35,510 nucleotides of DNA from Larix sibirica (taxonomy: Eukaryota; Streptophyta; Pinopsida; Pinales; Pinaceae): contig NWUY0300003566.1 in assembly GCA_004151065.3 (NCBI GenBank), forward strand, positions 1 to 35,510, written 5' to 3'. Below, piece by piece: positions 20,606 through 32,961 of the stretch. A model generated the notes under the pieces. The model was not told where the DNA came from and did no database searches. It saw only the letters and a list, made by a program, of their open reading frames with translations. Position 1 is the first letter of the stretch. Each line of letters begins with the position of its first letter. Position numbers and translations under genes: made by a program.

Positions 20606-23482
20606 TATTAACAACTCCACTAGGGAAGTTGATTTGAAGTATCCTTCCTTAGTTGTGTATGTGCTTCCTAGTATTTTGGAAGAGTAGTGTTTTTATACTT
20701 ATTGTAGCATTAGTTTCATGTGTCACATGGGCAATAAACCATATGTTAGAATATTAAAAAACCCATCTAGACTTAGGATATAAGTTATTATTCCATTTTG
20801 ATACTTTCCTAGGTGTTTGACTAGGTGGTTGGNNNNNNNNNNNNNNNNNNNNNNNNNNNNNNNNNNNNNNNNNNNNNNNNNNNNNNNNNNNNNNNNNNNN
20901 NNNNNNNNNNNNNNNNNNNNNNNNNNNNNNNNNNNNNNNNNNNNNNNNNNNNNNNNNNNNNNNNNNNNNNNNNNNNNNNNNNNNNNNNNNNNNNNNNNNN
21001 NNNNNNNNNNNNNNNNNNNNNNNNNNNNNNNNNNNNNNNNNNNNNNNNNNNNNNNNNNNNNNNNNNNNNNNNNNNNNNNNNNNNNNNNNNNNNNNNNNNN
21101 NNNNNNNNNNNNNNNNNNNNNNNNNNNNNNNNNNNNNNNNNNNNNNNNNNNNNNNNNNNNNNNNNNNNNNNNNNNNNNNNNNNNNNNNNNNNNNNNNNNN
21201 NNNNNNNNNNNNNNNNNNNNNNNNNNNNNNNNNNNNNNNNNNNNNNNNNNNNNNNNNNNNNNNNNNNNNNNNNNNNNNNNNNNNNNNNNNNNNNNNNNNN
21301 NNNNNNNNNNNNNNNNNNNNNNNNNNNTCTAGATCCAGGCTTATTAGAATTATATCATGGTATTGAACCTATTTACAATTCCTACACCATATCCCTAGAA
21401 ATTTTTCAAATTTCTTCTTTCTATTTATAGTGCAATCTTTCTGCAAAATACTACACTAGAGATGTTGGCGGTTTTTCCTATTCTTGTCGAATGAATGGCA
21501 CTAGTTGGGTGGGTGGGTGCATGTCATAGTTTGGATAGTGAGTTGGAAATAATTAGGAAGCACATTTTCATTTATCATCTTATGAGTAACATTTCCATTC
21601 TCTACCATATAAGTTCTACAATGGCATGCTATATGGGCAATTTTTTGTGTTAGGGACTATTTTCAACATTTTTCTTGTCAGCTTCAATTTTGGATATTAG
21701 CAGCCTATTCAATTGGTCCCTTCAACTTGTTTCCAAATTGGTGTTGTTTGTTGATATTTTCAATAGAAAAAATGTAGGTAAAGAAAGAGTTTTTTAATAT
21801 TTAGTATTTACAGCTCCCTTTAGAGTTTCTAATTGCTTGCTTGACCTTTTTTATGTTTCAGCATTTAGTCCAAAACTTGATTTTGTTAATTTGTTACTCT
21901 AGATCTGCTTAAAATCAAAAGAAAGTTTGGATAATAAATAAACCCTCTCATTTTGATTTTTAGTACTTGTATTTGCACATCTAAGTTAATTTTCAACCAT
22001 AAATCATTTCATTCCCAACATACAATCCATTATTCGCTTTGATGGTTTTCAAGTTACTTATTTAATAAAATTTATTTGGTAAAGAACAAAACTCAAGTTT
22101 TTAGTATTTATCAAAGCTATTTTATTTTCCCAAATTTGAACTTTCATTTTAGATTGCACTAGGCCATTTACGGCGTGCATTAGAGACTTTAGTTGTTGTT
22201 ATTTTGTTATTAAATCTTGCTTCAACGAGGTTAGGAAAAGTTTTACTTGATAAAAGAAATATATTCTTCATCTTTTGTATTTCCACATTTACTTTCCTTT
22301 TATTGCAAGTTTTATTTCATTTCCAACATTTAATTTAGTTTCTTTTCATCACTATATTTTTGTTGTACACACCACATGTGCACACAATCCACACCATCAT
22401 TCATATACTTGGCTCATTCCACAAACGCTAAAATTCAAATTAATTTAAACCAACTACAATTCCCTACTTGGGGCTAAAAGACAATTTTAGTTAGGCTAAT
22501 GTTGTGAGGATACGAATCCAAATAACTTGCCACAACCATTTACACTTGCCAACTTAGTTGTTAACTTTTAGAGAAATTGAAATCCTTTCTATCAAATTTG
22601 GTTCAATACCCATTTGAGACTAAGTATGTTCTTTAAGAGTGGAAAAGGCTAGGATTCAAATCAAGGTTTGATAGAGGCATCTTACTCTTAGACCAGGATT
22701 CAAATCAAGGTTTGATTGAGATATCTTATTATTTCAAACTAAAGAAAACCTTACCATTGATTTCAAATGGAGGAAGGTTAACCTATTGTATGTTTCCATG
22801 AAAAGGTAACTTAGTGGCCATTCATTGGGTTCCAACCTGGGTGGCTCTCGGAAGTGGGAGGGAACCTAAGGTAGATATCTAAGGGATTCTAGGAGTTTCC
22901 CTAATGACCTTCACTTTAACTATTGAACACCTTCACTCACTCTTTTAAAGGACTTCATATCCTTCCAATTTGAGTGTCTGGAAGGCCCCTCTTGAATTTT
23001 TCACTCGCTTTCTCATAGTGAATCTCATCATCATTCATTGATAAGTGTTTGGGAGAGTTAATTATTCTTACATATTTTGAGCAATAACATATTTAGGGTA
23101 GTGAGTCATTTCCTTTTTTAGGATAGAAATTATAACTTTAGGCAGTTTCATACTTTGTACTTATTATTGAAACACATTCAAGCCACTCGTTGCACCAGTT
23201 GAACATGTAGCTTCAGTTTAATCACTATTTGTTTTGAATTAATTAGTTTTTACATTTCACTTTTCTTTAGAAGTTATCATTTTGTATTGTTGAGAGAAGT
23301 AATTACAACTAGTCAATATTGCGCCCCTAAATTTTCTTAGGTGCTCTCATAGAATTTAGGGACTTCATCCATTGCTTTGAATTCCCACTTATTTTATTTC
23401 TCTCACTTGTCTTGTTTGAATCAAGAAAAACTAGCCTCCAAGCCTTCCTAGTTCATTTTTGAGCCATCCTCTTTAAGCTCTT
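20606..23482 (+). other. RE2 5' leader, no recognisable gene
   Basis: About 2.9 kb including the assembly gap lie between the LTR end and the gag start. The readable part (21328-23482) is AT-rich with no motif. A 44-base tandem duplication (AGGATTCAAATCAAGGTTTGAT at 22651 and 22695) is the only structure noticed. Confidence 0.45.
20833..21327. other. Assembly gap (495 N)
   Basis: This is a run of unknown bases. Nothing can be said about its content, and its length may be an estimate from scaffolding. Confidence 1.
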
Positions 23483-24960
23483 TTGTTGGTATCACCCATG
23501 TCTAGTTCATCCTCATTCAACTTAGCTTCAACTAGCTCTCAAGGTAATCTTGCTGGTGATATGGTTGGAAATAATGTGAATACTAATCATAATTTCACAT
23601 TAATCTCCCATATAGTCCCAAATGATGATCTTATTGAACATAATCCCACTGACCCTCCTATGCAAACCAAGCCTCCTTCATATATTTCAATACTTTAAGG
23701 ATGTGTTGGAGAAGATACTTGCAACCATATCATATTTTTCATTTATGGTGTTCCTTTAATAACATTGCTCACAATCCAATTACAATTCACTTATTCCAAT
23801 GCACTATCATAGGGGTACCTGTGAATTGTACATAGACCAACTTGCTAGGTTTCATATTTATTTTTCTTCCCTAGCTACAATGTTCCTCACATTTTTTCAA
23901 TTACATGTTAGATATGATGAGGGATTCAAGGTTATAACTTTGTTTCACCAAATTATTATTACCCATATCACTGACCACATACATGAGTGGCGAAGGAGAC
24001 AAAGATTATGCAATTCTTGATTGGTTCTTAAAATCTATCCTCCACGTTATAGCTATGGATGTTGCATCAACCATGCCTCAAAATAAGGAAGAAGCCATAT
24101 TTGAGACACGCCAATTGTTTTTATTTGCACCCAGTTAGGTTATTTATACACTATAATTCCCAATGCCCCTTGTATTGGTTCTTCCAATCAATTTCAGTCA
24201 AGGGAATCCCATGTTGTAGCTAGTGTCATACGGTTCGTTACTTCAACTTCTAAACCTTCCAGCCACATGAACTTCTCTAACAAGAATATTATGTATGGGA
24301 ACCATTACGATGGAGAATTTACTACCTTTGGAATTCCTTCATATGGGTAGGCACATACTTCTTACAACCCTTATGATAGTTAGCACTTATCATCACATGC
24401 TAAAGATAATACATCATACTTGGTTCCTCTCATGGAACCTCATGTGCATGTCCTTTCTTGTAATGGTATTTCATGTAATAATGCATCTAAATCCTATGAA
24501 TATCCTCCATACCTCAACCCATATTATCCCTTTGATGGCACTCCACTAGGTCCCTTGACACCACGGGTTTATATACCTAACCCTCAACCAAATAAGGTTC
24601 AACTAGTTCCTCCCCAATAGGATCAAATTTATGCCCAACCCTCCAAATGCATAGAGAAACAAGAAAAGGAATAAGGGAAGAACAAAATGAACAACCAAAA
24701 TGAAGGTGTATGGGAAACCCTCTAATCCACTTTTTAATGTTGGTGGCAATACCAAGACTACAAATTCAAACCCAAATTCCAATAATAAACCCAATCAAAG
24801 GAAGAATAGTACTCTTAGAAGTAACCACCCTTGTGTTATATCCGACGTGTATCATCATTAAACTCATCGTTGTCCTTGTTTACCCGAGGTGCATTTCATA
24901 TTAAGGGAAGCAACTACTCAAGATATTGTTAATCCTACTGAAGGGAAAGTTTGAAATTGA
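23483..24960 (+). pseudogene. RE2 gag remnant with CCHC knuckle
   Basis: The likely start is the ATG at 23498 (MSSSSSFNLASTSS), opening a 67-residue Ser/Asn-rich N-terminus. The capsid domain follows in shifted frames: CELYIDQLARFHIYF, TFFQLHVRYDEGFKVI and ITDHIHEWRRRQRLC (23800-24015), then DWFLKSILHVIAMDVASTMP and KEEAIFETRQLFLF (24010-24130). Next come a Tyr/Pro-rich linker (24290-24620, SYEYPPYLNPYYPFDGTP) and an Asn-rich stretch. A zinc knuckle at 24832-24873 keeps C, H and the last C at the spacing C-x2-C-x4-H-x4-C; its second Cys is Ser and one spacer codon is a stop. This is the gag type of large plant Ty3/gypsy elements. Broken by numerous stops and shifts. Confidence 0.75.
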
Positions 24961-25401
24961 CCACCCAATCCTCCTTCTTCCCAACCACTAGTGTTACAAA
25001 ACATGTTTCCACCACAAGGGTTAGTAACAAAACAACCTATGACACCTCCTTCCAATCAAACATCTACCTCCAATCCACGTAGAGACCCTTCATTCCAAAA
25101 TATCTACATTAATTCTATGGATTCCAACCTTTAAACTCACAATAAACATTATTTTTTATCCCTTGAACTCAACCCTTATAATAAGGAGAATATCCCACCC
25201 TCAAATAGTGGCCACTTGTAAATTTTATGAACTAATATTGACCCTACACCCAAAGTAACAAAGTTGGATTTAAATCACATTGTTCACAACCCACATGGAA
25301 TGGTTTCTCATAACTATAGTGTAGTGGATAATTTGTCACAATCTCATGTAGCCATGTCTACCCTTGAGGTTCTTTAGAAATGAACTTTACAGTGGAAGCC
25401 C

Positions 25402-26012
25402 TTGCTATTAGGTTTGGGTGTCATTGGTCCATTTGACATTAGGTTGATCACTTTTGACCTTGATTGGGTGGATCCTTATCTTCCTTTGATAGTTGCATCT
25501 CAAGGGCCAGTTACCATTAAGAACCTTATTTCCCATCATTGCATTGACTTCTGTCATGTCCACCCATGTTTGAAAGAAGTTGGGATGTCTAGAATAAATT
25601 CCTTCAATGAATACCCTTTGTTCATATGATGTTCACCTTGATAAAAAAGGGACTTATTTAAAATGTTCCATCAAACTTTGTGATAAATTTGTTTTGATTG
25701 ACATTGAAGTCATAAACACTTGATATAAATTATGTTAGGACATAGAACTATATTTACATGGTAAAGGTGATGGCTTCAATAGGTTTTCATCTCATGATGT
25801 TTCCCCACCAAGGAAATATTGTGACACTAGATTATCTCGCATACTACGATCCTAAGCCTCAATCCAATCCTATCAATGTCTTACCAACTCTTGAAGGAAA
25901 CCAATCCAAGACCTCTTTTTTTGAAGTTGGGGCCAATGTGTTTAATGATGCCTTCCTATTTGGTACATATCCAGTAACACCTCCAAAAGTTCCACCTAAA
26001 GTAAAATCTTAA
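25402..26012 (+). pseudogene. RE2 retropepsin remnant and downstream linker
   Basis: The conserved C-terminal half is clear: DKFVLIDIEVINT at about 25680-25720, then after a frameshift VMASIGFHLMMFPHQGNIVT and LDYLAYYDPKPQSNP (25764-25865). In Ty3/gypsy proteases of this type an IDIEVI strand and an FPHQGKIVT segment flank the LLLGR strand; here the latter has decayed to LCxDIELYLHG. The N-terminal active-site motif cannot be identified with confidence in 25440-25600. The open frame continues to 26012 with a proline- and lysine-rich tail (TYPVTPPKVPPKVKS). RT would be expected next and is absent; RE4 lies 450 bases downstream. Confidence 0.65.
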
Positions 26013-26463
26013 ATGTGCACTATCACATATGAGGAATCATCTTCTTAGCCAAAAATTGAGCCTACTAATCCATAGATTGGTTGGAAATCTATGGGTTGGA
26101 TTTCCTGCTACACATATTTTGTTTATATTTCCTCCTAGCATAGTTAGAACCCTTGTAACAATGATGTTGAGTCTTCTTGAACTTATTTTGGGTATCCCCG
26201 TGTGGTACCTCAAACCACTTAATCCACAAGTTACTTCATCCTTCCACACCATCTAATCTTGACTCTTGTCCAATATGAAAGTGTTTCATCCATCTCAACC
26301 TTGCAAATGGTAAAGGATCCCATCCCACATAACCATACTAAAAAATGTAAAAAAAGTGTTGCGGGGAAAGAAAGAAAGTAAGGGGAAACAATACTCTTGG
26401 GCTAGCTATGAAACCTTGACCACTATGCCTACATGGGTAAATCCTCCATATGATCTTTGTAAT
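26013..26463 (+). other. RE2 sequence between protease tail and RE4
   Basis: Decayed, probably former coding sequence with pieces such as TWVNPPYDLCN just before RE4. Reading across the RE4 insertion the frame appears to continue at 29631 (NTPPISARSPQGANFSIPQR), which suggests RE4 landed inside a coding part. No domain is recognised. Confidence 0.4.
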
Positions 26464-26754
26464 TGTTGGGAATCTAATCCTTAGGGTTAGGAATATTGTT
26501 GTATTATTGTTTACTATTCACAATATTGTTGACAAAAGAAAGCAAAGAGTCATAGGTGAATAGGAAGAGTCATTAAAGAGTCTAGGAGACCACTTGGAAT
26601 ATGAAACCAAGGGTCACTTTCCATGTATCAATATGTACATATATTAATGAGAAATTGTGTGTTCACGTCAATTCCATTTGTCTTGTGGTGCATCTCTTTG
26701 TGTTATTTGGATTTGTGTTAGCCAATTGTGTATTTGTCTATTGGGAATCTAACA
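26464..26754 (+). repeat. RE4 5' LTR
   Basis: TGTTGGGAATC to ATCTAACA. It shares AAGAGTCATAGGTGAATAGG, GACCACTTGGAATATGAAACC and GTGTTAGCCAATTGTGTAT with 29338-29630. Confidence 0.9.
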
Positions 26755-26755
26755 C

Positions 26756-26767
26756 TGGTATCAGAGC
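26756..26767 (+). promoter_or_regulatory. RE4 primer-binding site (tRNA-Met)
   Basis: TGGTATCAGAGC, one base after the LTR end, is the exact complement of the 3' end of plant initiator tRNA-Met, the commonest primer of plant LTR elements. Confidence 0.9.
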
Positions 26768-27127
26768 ATGCTTATTGCTCTTAGGCTTGTGGGAATTATG
26801 GTACTTTTCCGTAGCTTTTGAATTGTTGTGCATGGAGCTTGAGAATACATGGATCTAGAGATATTCTTTTGAATGTGTTCTTCTATTTACTGTGTTGGAT
26901 TATTGGAGACCCATGTGATTTCTGTTGGTGAGCTTCCCTCTCCTTTACGTGAATGGACCTGTGTAATTGCTTCTCCCTCCATGAGTTGTGTTGGTAAACC
27001 CTAATCTACTTATCTAGATCATGACCTAGGTTCTTTGGTAACTTTTGTGTGCCATGTTGTGTATGATGAAATTGAAATTTGAATGTAAAATTTTGTGCCA
27101 TTGATTTGGAAAAGGCTAACATGAACT

Positions 27128-28700
27128 TTGGGAGCATTATTCTGGTGCAACAAGCAACAAGCAACTATCGATAAACAAAGACTTGGAAAGTGGAGGAAAC
27201 TTTGTTGTCGATTCAATATTCATATACCTAAATGGTTTATTGAACTGCAAATCACAGTTAACACCCATCGACCATGGAGGCTAGTCATTCTTGGCATAGG
27301 CCCATATGATGTTCTCTTCATTAAGACACGACTTTGGTTTCCTATCTCTTGTTGTCAATTTAATCCTATGAGAGAGTACATCCTGATCAAGCACTTGATT
27401 CATGATCTGCTTGTGAAGGTAGAAGGTAGAGACGACCATGACAGAGGGCCCACAACAAGGATTCCATTGCCATCTACAAGAAAATGGTATCCTTCATCGA
27501 AGATGAGGATAAATCCATCACCTACCAAGAATTTTACCTTAATCAATACATCTAAGACTATAACAGAGATTGTTGAAAGTTGTATTACAATAAACTGTAG
27601 TATAACTTGTATTGCAAGGCATGTTGCAAAGATTGTTACTGCAGAGAAAATAAATTGTTTTTCAAGGAGAAACCGATAGAGATTTGGGAATAGAAGCATG
27701 TGTTTTATAGTGGACCCGTGGAATTGTTGTTTGGCCTGAAACCACAGTCATTGAGCTTGTGGACTCAAACATATTAAAGCATTTATTTTTTAAGACCATT
27801 CAATTTCATATTCCACTTGCAAATTGAAATTTTTTATAATTGCATTGGTTTTCTTGTAAGTGTCAAAATTAAAAGAAAGTTGAAATTGCATTGTACTTGG
27901 GTGCATTCTCGACTGAGACCAACACCCGTCATTTTCCGAGTTTGAGTTTGTTGAGTATGTTTGTAAAAGGGTGGAGTTGCAAGAAGCCCTTATTTAGTTG
28001 AGTGAGTCTCAATGGAGAGAATACATGGTTTGGTAGAGTTATTGAACAACCTACTTCTCTCTTATGTCGACAACATTGTCATGACCGACAAGACAACTCT
28101 CACTCACATTCGAGATTGTGTACAAGAATCACAAGACACACTTGAGTTTCTACAGCTTGAGTTGCATCTCCAATGTGATAAAAATAAAAATTATGAACTT
28201 ATTCTTGTTCAGATCAACAATCCTCTTTATGATTCGTTTCAGCAACCAGTGATTCCATTTCATAATCACATAAGCAAATCAGTGGCCCCACTCTAGAAGC
28301 AAAAGAAAATGAAGAGGAAGTTATGCATACATAGGTTCCACTTGTTCTTTCCAATTCCGTCATCAAACCTTAGGAAGAAATTGTAGACAACAAGCACATA
28401 ACCAGTCTTGGATACGAAAAGGAAGTGATGATTCACATTCTTGATTACTCCAAGCCATCCAGTTTCAGAGTGTTGGGTTCTTGAAAGAAAGTTCATATTC
28501 ATCTACACATGTTTAGAGTTTGAAATGCCAAAATTGTGATTGAGTTGGATATATGAAAGATCAACATTTTGATCTTCAACGTTGCAAGAATTATGGAAAG
28601 CATACCCATTCTTTAGATAGATGATTCATTATGAAGAAACCTACAAGAGAGAATATTCATTATGGGTGTATCGCTTCTTGGCAATGGTTGTCAACATCCA
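27128..28700 (+). pseudogene. RE4 gag-like remnant
   Basis: Frames are broken but several pieces look protein-like. In 27470-27690 a shifted frame gives FIEDEDKSITYQEFYLNQY and then a Cys-rich KACCKDCYCRENK. An open stretch of 94 codons at 28012-28296 (MERIHGLVELLNNLLLSYVD, then THIRDCVQESQDTLEFLQLE) is probably helical. It continues in another frame at 28291-28495 (NEEEVMHT, then VDNKHITSLGYEKEVMIHIL). At 28524-28625 CQNC-x-stop-VGYMKDQHFD and CKNYGKHTHSLDR resemble two worn zinc knuckles. This order, helical region then Cys/His motifs, suits a gag, but no capsid signature is certain. Confidence 0.45.
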
Positions 28701-28899
28701 AGAAGATATATAAGTCATACCAAATAATTCATTCTTGAGTAATGACACATCTTACAGTTAAGAGATCTTCTTGTTGTCACCTTGTTCCTTATAGGGGGAG
28801 TGACTAACAATTAGAAACAAGTGAGCGAGAAAAAGTGATCCCATATCATATCTAGAGCCTTGATCCCATCAAAATCAAAGCTATATCTAGAGCTAGATC

Positions 28900-29230
28900 C
28901 ATGGCTATTCATTTAGTAGAATGCGTCAAATTCTAGTCTACTAGCTCTTTGGAATGTTCCAAGAACCTTTGAGCCTTCAATCCAAGTTCCAAAGTTTGTG
29001 GCTAGCTTAAAACCACCCATTTAGTAGAAGACATACAACTTTTGCAACCCTTTTAGAATGTTCGAGGAACCTCTGAGCCTTCAATCCAAGTTCCAAAGTT
29101 TGTGGTCATCCTTAAACAACCCTCATGGTTCATGATTTGTGGTCATCTAGAACCACAACTTTATAACTGCTAAGATTTATCAGTTTGTTGTCAACTTAAA
29201 ACCACCCATTTAGTAGAAGACATCAACTTC
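28900..29230 (+). repeat. RE4 tandem repeat region before the polypurine tract
   Basis: GAATGTTCCAAGAACCTTTG at 28952 recurs as GAATGTTCGAGGAACCTCTG at 29056 (104-base spacing), each followed by AGCCTTCAATCCAAGTTCCA. ACCACCCATTTAGTAGAAGA occurs at 29011 and 29201, and a weaker copy (ATTCATTTAGTAGAATGCG) at 28906. About three imperfect units are present, a common feature of the 3' untranslated regions of plant LTR elements. Confidence 0.75.
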
Positions 29231-29320
29231 TGCTAAGCTTTGATTCAGAGAGCTTCTTCAACCATTTGCAACTATCCTTCTCCATATTTTAACTCTCTAC
29301 TTGGACTCATGTACACCCCT

Positions 29321-29337
29321 TCGAATTAAGGGGGGGT
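29321..29337 (+). promoter_or_regulatory. RE4 polypurine tract
   Basis: TCGAATTAAGGGGGGGT stands directly before the 3' LTR TG and fixes the plus orientation of RE4. Confidence 0.8.
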
Positions 29338-29630
29338 TGTTGGGAACCTTATCCTTAGGCTTAGGCATATTATTTTATTATTGTTTACTATTCAAAATAT
29401 TCTTGAGAAAATAAATTGAAGAGTCATAGGTGAATAGGAAGATTCATGAAGGAGTCCAAGAGACCACTTGGAATATGAAACCAAGGGTCACTATCCATGT
29501 ATTAATATGTACATACCTTAATAATAAATTGTGCTTTCACGTCAATTCCATTTGTCTTTGTGGTGCATCTCTTTGGCTTATTTTTCTTTGTGTTAGCCAA
29601 TTGTGTATCTTCCCTATTGGGCATGTAACA
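29338..29630 (+). repeat. RE4 3' LTR
   Basis: TGTTGGGAACC to GCATGTAACA. It aligns end to end with 26464-26754 with scattered substitutions and small indels. Confidence 0.9.
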
Positions 29631-32600
29631 ATATTGTCATAGAACACACCACCAATAAGTGCTCGAAGCCCCCAAGGTGCAAATTTTTCTATACCTCAAA
29701 GAAACGAGCTCTAATAAATCTTTTTAGATTATCCAAATCACTCTTCTAGACTTATCCAAGCATTGTAGCAAATTATTGCATACACAACATACATGTGTAT
29801 CTGTGTGATATTGATGGTCATTATAACACCATTGTGCTGAAATCCCTTAGTTTATGACGACACTTGCTAAAAATCGCTAGAATGATCTTACATTGCAAGT
29901 TACCCCTTCCTCTAATAAAACTACAAAAGAAGACCTTGCACTTTAGTTTTTTTTTTAAAAGGGGACAAACCCATTTTATAAGAGGTGCTTCCCCCTAGTA
30001 CTAAGGATGCATAATATGTATCCATTTGTTACATTTACTATTTGGTGGGTTCTTTAACTGATGACCATCACTAATTTTCATTAAGCATTTCTACAAACCT
30101 CACCTTAGTTACTTCAACACCTCTTACTTCATCAATAGTGGAATTTTTCTCTACATCGGCCATCTCCTTATTGATTGGTGTTGCTTATGTGAATCATAAT
30201 TCATATGTTTTCAAACTTGTGATAGGTTTTAACCCTAAAAATTGAACCTCTTCAATCACTTTGACAATGTTACCTAAGACCGTCAACTCCAATAACCCCA
30301 TTCTTCACTTTGTCATAGAAGTTATAAATGTTCCTAAGCATTCATGGGAATATGCATCATTGTGCTTATTTTATTCCTCAATATGTATTCACCACTATGA
30401 AGTATTTTGATCAATTCTCTATTAAAAAACAAGAATTTTGTACCTTTGAGACATATCGATTAGTTTAAAAACCCAATTCTTTCTCCAAATTCCTTTAAGA
30501 AAAGAAACATGGCTAATATTTCCCCCACCATTAAGGTGGATATGACCTTCATTTTTAATGTCATTCACATCATTGGCTTCCATGTTTTGAGCTTTTCCTC
30601 GGGATAATAATTGTTTTTATGGCTAGGTACTTCATCTAGGAACCCATTTTTTCCTCTTGAAGTTCATTCACATATAATTTGGTCTCAATAGCTTAGTTTC
30701 TTATGCCGTTTCCACCATTAGTTTCTTTTTTATACACAATTTTACACCGTAGCATCCATTTCATGTGTGTAGGTATTTGCTTCAGGAGCCATTTTTTATA
30801 CCATTATTTTTATAGGCTCATCACTACTCCTTCTGGTATAATTCCTCAAATTGGAATACTTGTTACATATCGCCTTCGATAATGTTGCATTTGCCTTGTT
30901 TTCTATCTATTGAGTGTACCTTTACAAAAATACCCCTTTCTACCAAGTTCCTTAGCCCATCCATCTTTGCATCTTCCCTTGCAAAGTGGTAGTATTCCAC
31001 TCGCATGGGTTGTTGTGGGTTAGTACCCTATTGCATGATTGACACCCTTGTCACTATTTCCCCATTATTATAGTGAATACATGTGGTCTACATCTCATAT
31101 ATATCCTCGTGCTCATCCCCAACATTTTGCTGGCTTGTTTCCTTGGACTCTTGAGCAATTTGATTGTATTGTCATATTGTGCTACATCTCACTGCATGTC
31201 AGTATCTCTCCATCTCCTCCATATAGTGAAGATAAATTGTGTTGTTTTCCCACTATTGATCTATCCTCAATGATATTACCATCATTAATGATCCCCCATA
31301 GTTGATTCCATTCTTCATCATTCTCTCACTTATATCATATTGATTCTCTTGGTCATCTCTTAGGCACTTATCTCCTTGCTTGTATCGACATCCGATTCAT
31401 TTATTCTTTCAAGAAATTATAAAAATTCTTATTAGAACTCTTACATGTACATGGTCTCTTTTTGACAACATCCTTTGTTCCCCTTGCTTAGATCATCCTA
31501 TGTTGAATCACCCTTGGAGTTTTTGTTTCAATCCTTCATTTCATGTTGATTCAATGCATAAACTTCCTTGAGTCTCACTCATTATGGTTTGCTTTTCCTA
31601 GTCATCAGTTATGTCCATCCTCTAAGTTGTACTCATAATCCCTTTTACCCATTGTCGATTATAATCCTTGGAGTTATACAATTTCTACCAAGTTAGCCTT
31701 GCCATTATGCCCTAAACAAGGGAATCCTTGAGTCCACCACTCTTTGGCTTTCTCTCCCATTATTGTCTCAGTCACAACTAGTCTCATTTACTATCTTATG
31801 TATCACCCCTCATGTTTTCTTTCAAGGGTTTCCTTATAAGTTGATTCCAATGGACCTTTCCCAATCAACATCCATACATTTATTCTAAGGGCTTGTTCTA
31901 GAGACTTTTTGTACCTTGCCCCCATTTTCCTCATTGATGGGGTCACTTAAAACCAAGAAAGGAGAGTTATCATTGTTCCTTGACTTGGTAGTTTCTCACA
32001 TGCTTAACTCCAACTCATTATCACTTCACTAAGAATTATATGCATTGGTGGTTCCAATGTCTTAGTTCTTATCAAAGACCTCAAACATGTAGAACTCTTT
32101 CCAATATTTTTTGGAGTCCCTTAGGGGATCCACCCTTCATGTAGCTTCCTATATTTTTAGTGAAATATTGGTTATAATGATTCAACTTTAGTTGTAGTTC
32201 ATTGGATTTGTTTGGCTCTATCTAATAATTAGTTAGAGCTTCCAATTAGAGATTCCATCTAGTTATATCTTTCTAGAGGGGGTTCTTGTTGAAAAGGGCT
32301 TTAGTTGTTGAGATTGGGCACCCCTCAGGGCGATATTGTTCCTTCACATGCATTCAAACATGATTTGATATTGGCCACATTTATGTGCTTAGATTGGGTT
32401 TTCCATGGCCCTAGTTTTATGATGTACTGTAATGTGGCCCTTTGATGTACACTAATTTGGCCCCATAATACCATGATCCCATATTGTATTCAAACATTTT
32501 CACTTGCATGGGTATGCTCACCTTGTTCAAATTGATATTATGCATGCATATTACCTCATTGGTTTGTTGTCTACAAGTGGTTCTCCAGAGTCATCTATTA

Positions 32601-32729
32601 GTAATCCTCCCTCTTTAACCATGTTACTCCTCACTTGATTCCCTTTAGATTCTATAGTTTAGGGAAAGAAATTCATGATGTATTTGGCCATACAATTTGG
32701 TCATAACCTCATATCCAAAAACATTAGTA
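29631..32729 (+). other. RE2 3' interior, no recognisable gene
   Basis: These 3.1 kb should carry RT, RNase H and integrase if RE2 were autonomous, but no RT motif, integrase motif or zinc finger could be found on either strand. Two open-looking patches exist: plus strand 30104-30410 with one stop (LTLVTSTPLTSSIVEFFSTS), and minus strand 31005-30862 (MRVEYYHFAREDAKMDGLRN). Neither fits a family securely. The 31000-32700 part is T- and C-rich. Confidence 0.45.
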
Positions 32730-32950
32730 TGGAAATGGTAACCCTAATTTCCATCATCATGTGACCTTAATGTTACCATATTCAGCTAAGTCAAACTAAA
32801 ATTTGACCAAAATAATCATATTACAGTATTTCCCTCATTTTTGTGCACATAGCATTGAGGAAATCCATTAAAATCCATGCTATGGTCTTATAGTAAAAAA
32901 ATATTATTTTGTTGGCTCATTAATGCCTATGTGCCTCCAAAATGACGTAT

Positions 32951-32961
32951 TGGGTAAGTGT
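32951..32961. repeat. SINE target-site duplication, left copy
   Basis: TGGGTAAGTGT recurs exactly at 33182-33192. The RE2 5' LTR has one copy of the equivalent site (ATGGGTTAGTGTGAACC near 7930). Confidence 0.85.

Larger units (their letters stand above)
26464..29630 (+). mobile_element. RE4: non-autonomous LTR retrotransposon with tRNA-Met primer site
   Basis: LTRs of 291 and 293 bp (26464-26754 and 29338-29630) enclose 2.58 kb. A perfect TGGTATCAGAGC primer site follows the first LTR and an AAGGGGGGG polypurine tract precedes the second. The interior carries decayed gag-like frames with Cys/His motifs and a tandem-repeat region, but no protease, RT or integrase that I can recognise. No exact target duplication is seen (GTAAT on the left, ATATT on the right), so one side has mutated or the copy has recombined. 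It would have relied on enzymes from another element. Confidence 0.85.

Noticed and set aside
20817-21430. Long open frames across the gap
   Set aside because: They consist almost entirely of undetermined bases and carry no information.
27400-27699. Minus-strand frame of 99 residues, hydrophobic
   Set aside because: It is antisense to the RE4 gag-like reading and shows no recognisable domain.
28900-29230. Possible CRISPR-like array
   Set aside because: Units of about 104 bp are imperfect and contiguous, without regular spacers, inside a plant LTR element.
26459-29635. Search for a target duplication around RE4
   Set aside because: GTAAT and ATATT do not match well enough, so none is annotated.
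30862-31005. Minus-strand stretch MRVEYYHFAREDAKMDGLRN with a faint likeness to the start of a copia-type RT
   Set aside because: It is only 47 codons, and the following motifs of RT (MPFGL or YxDD types) are missing, so it is not claimed.
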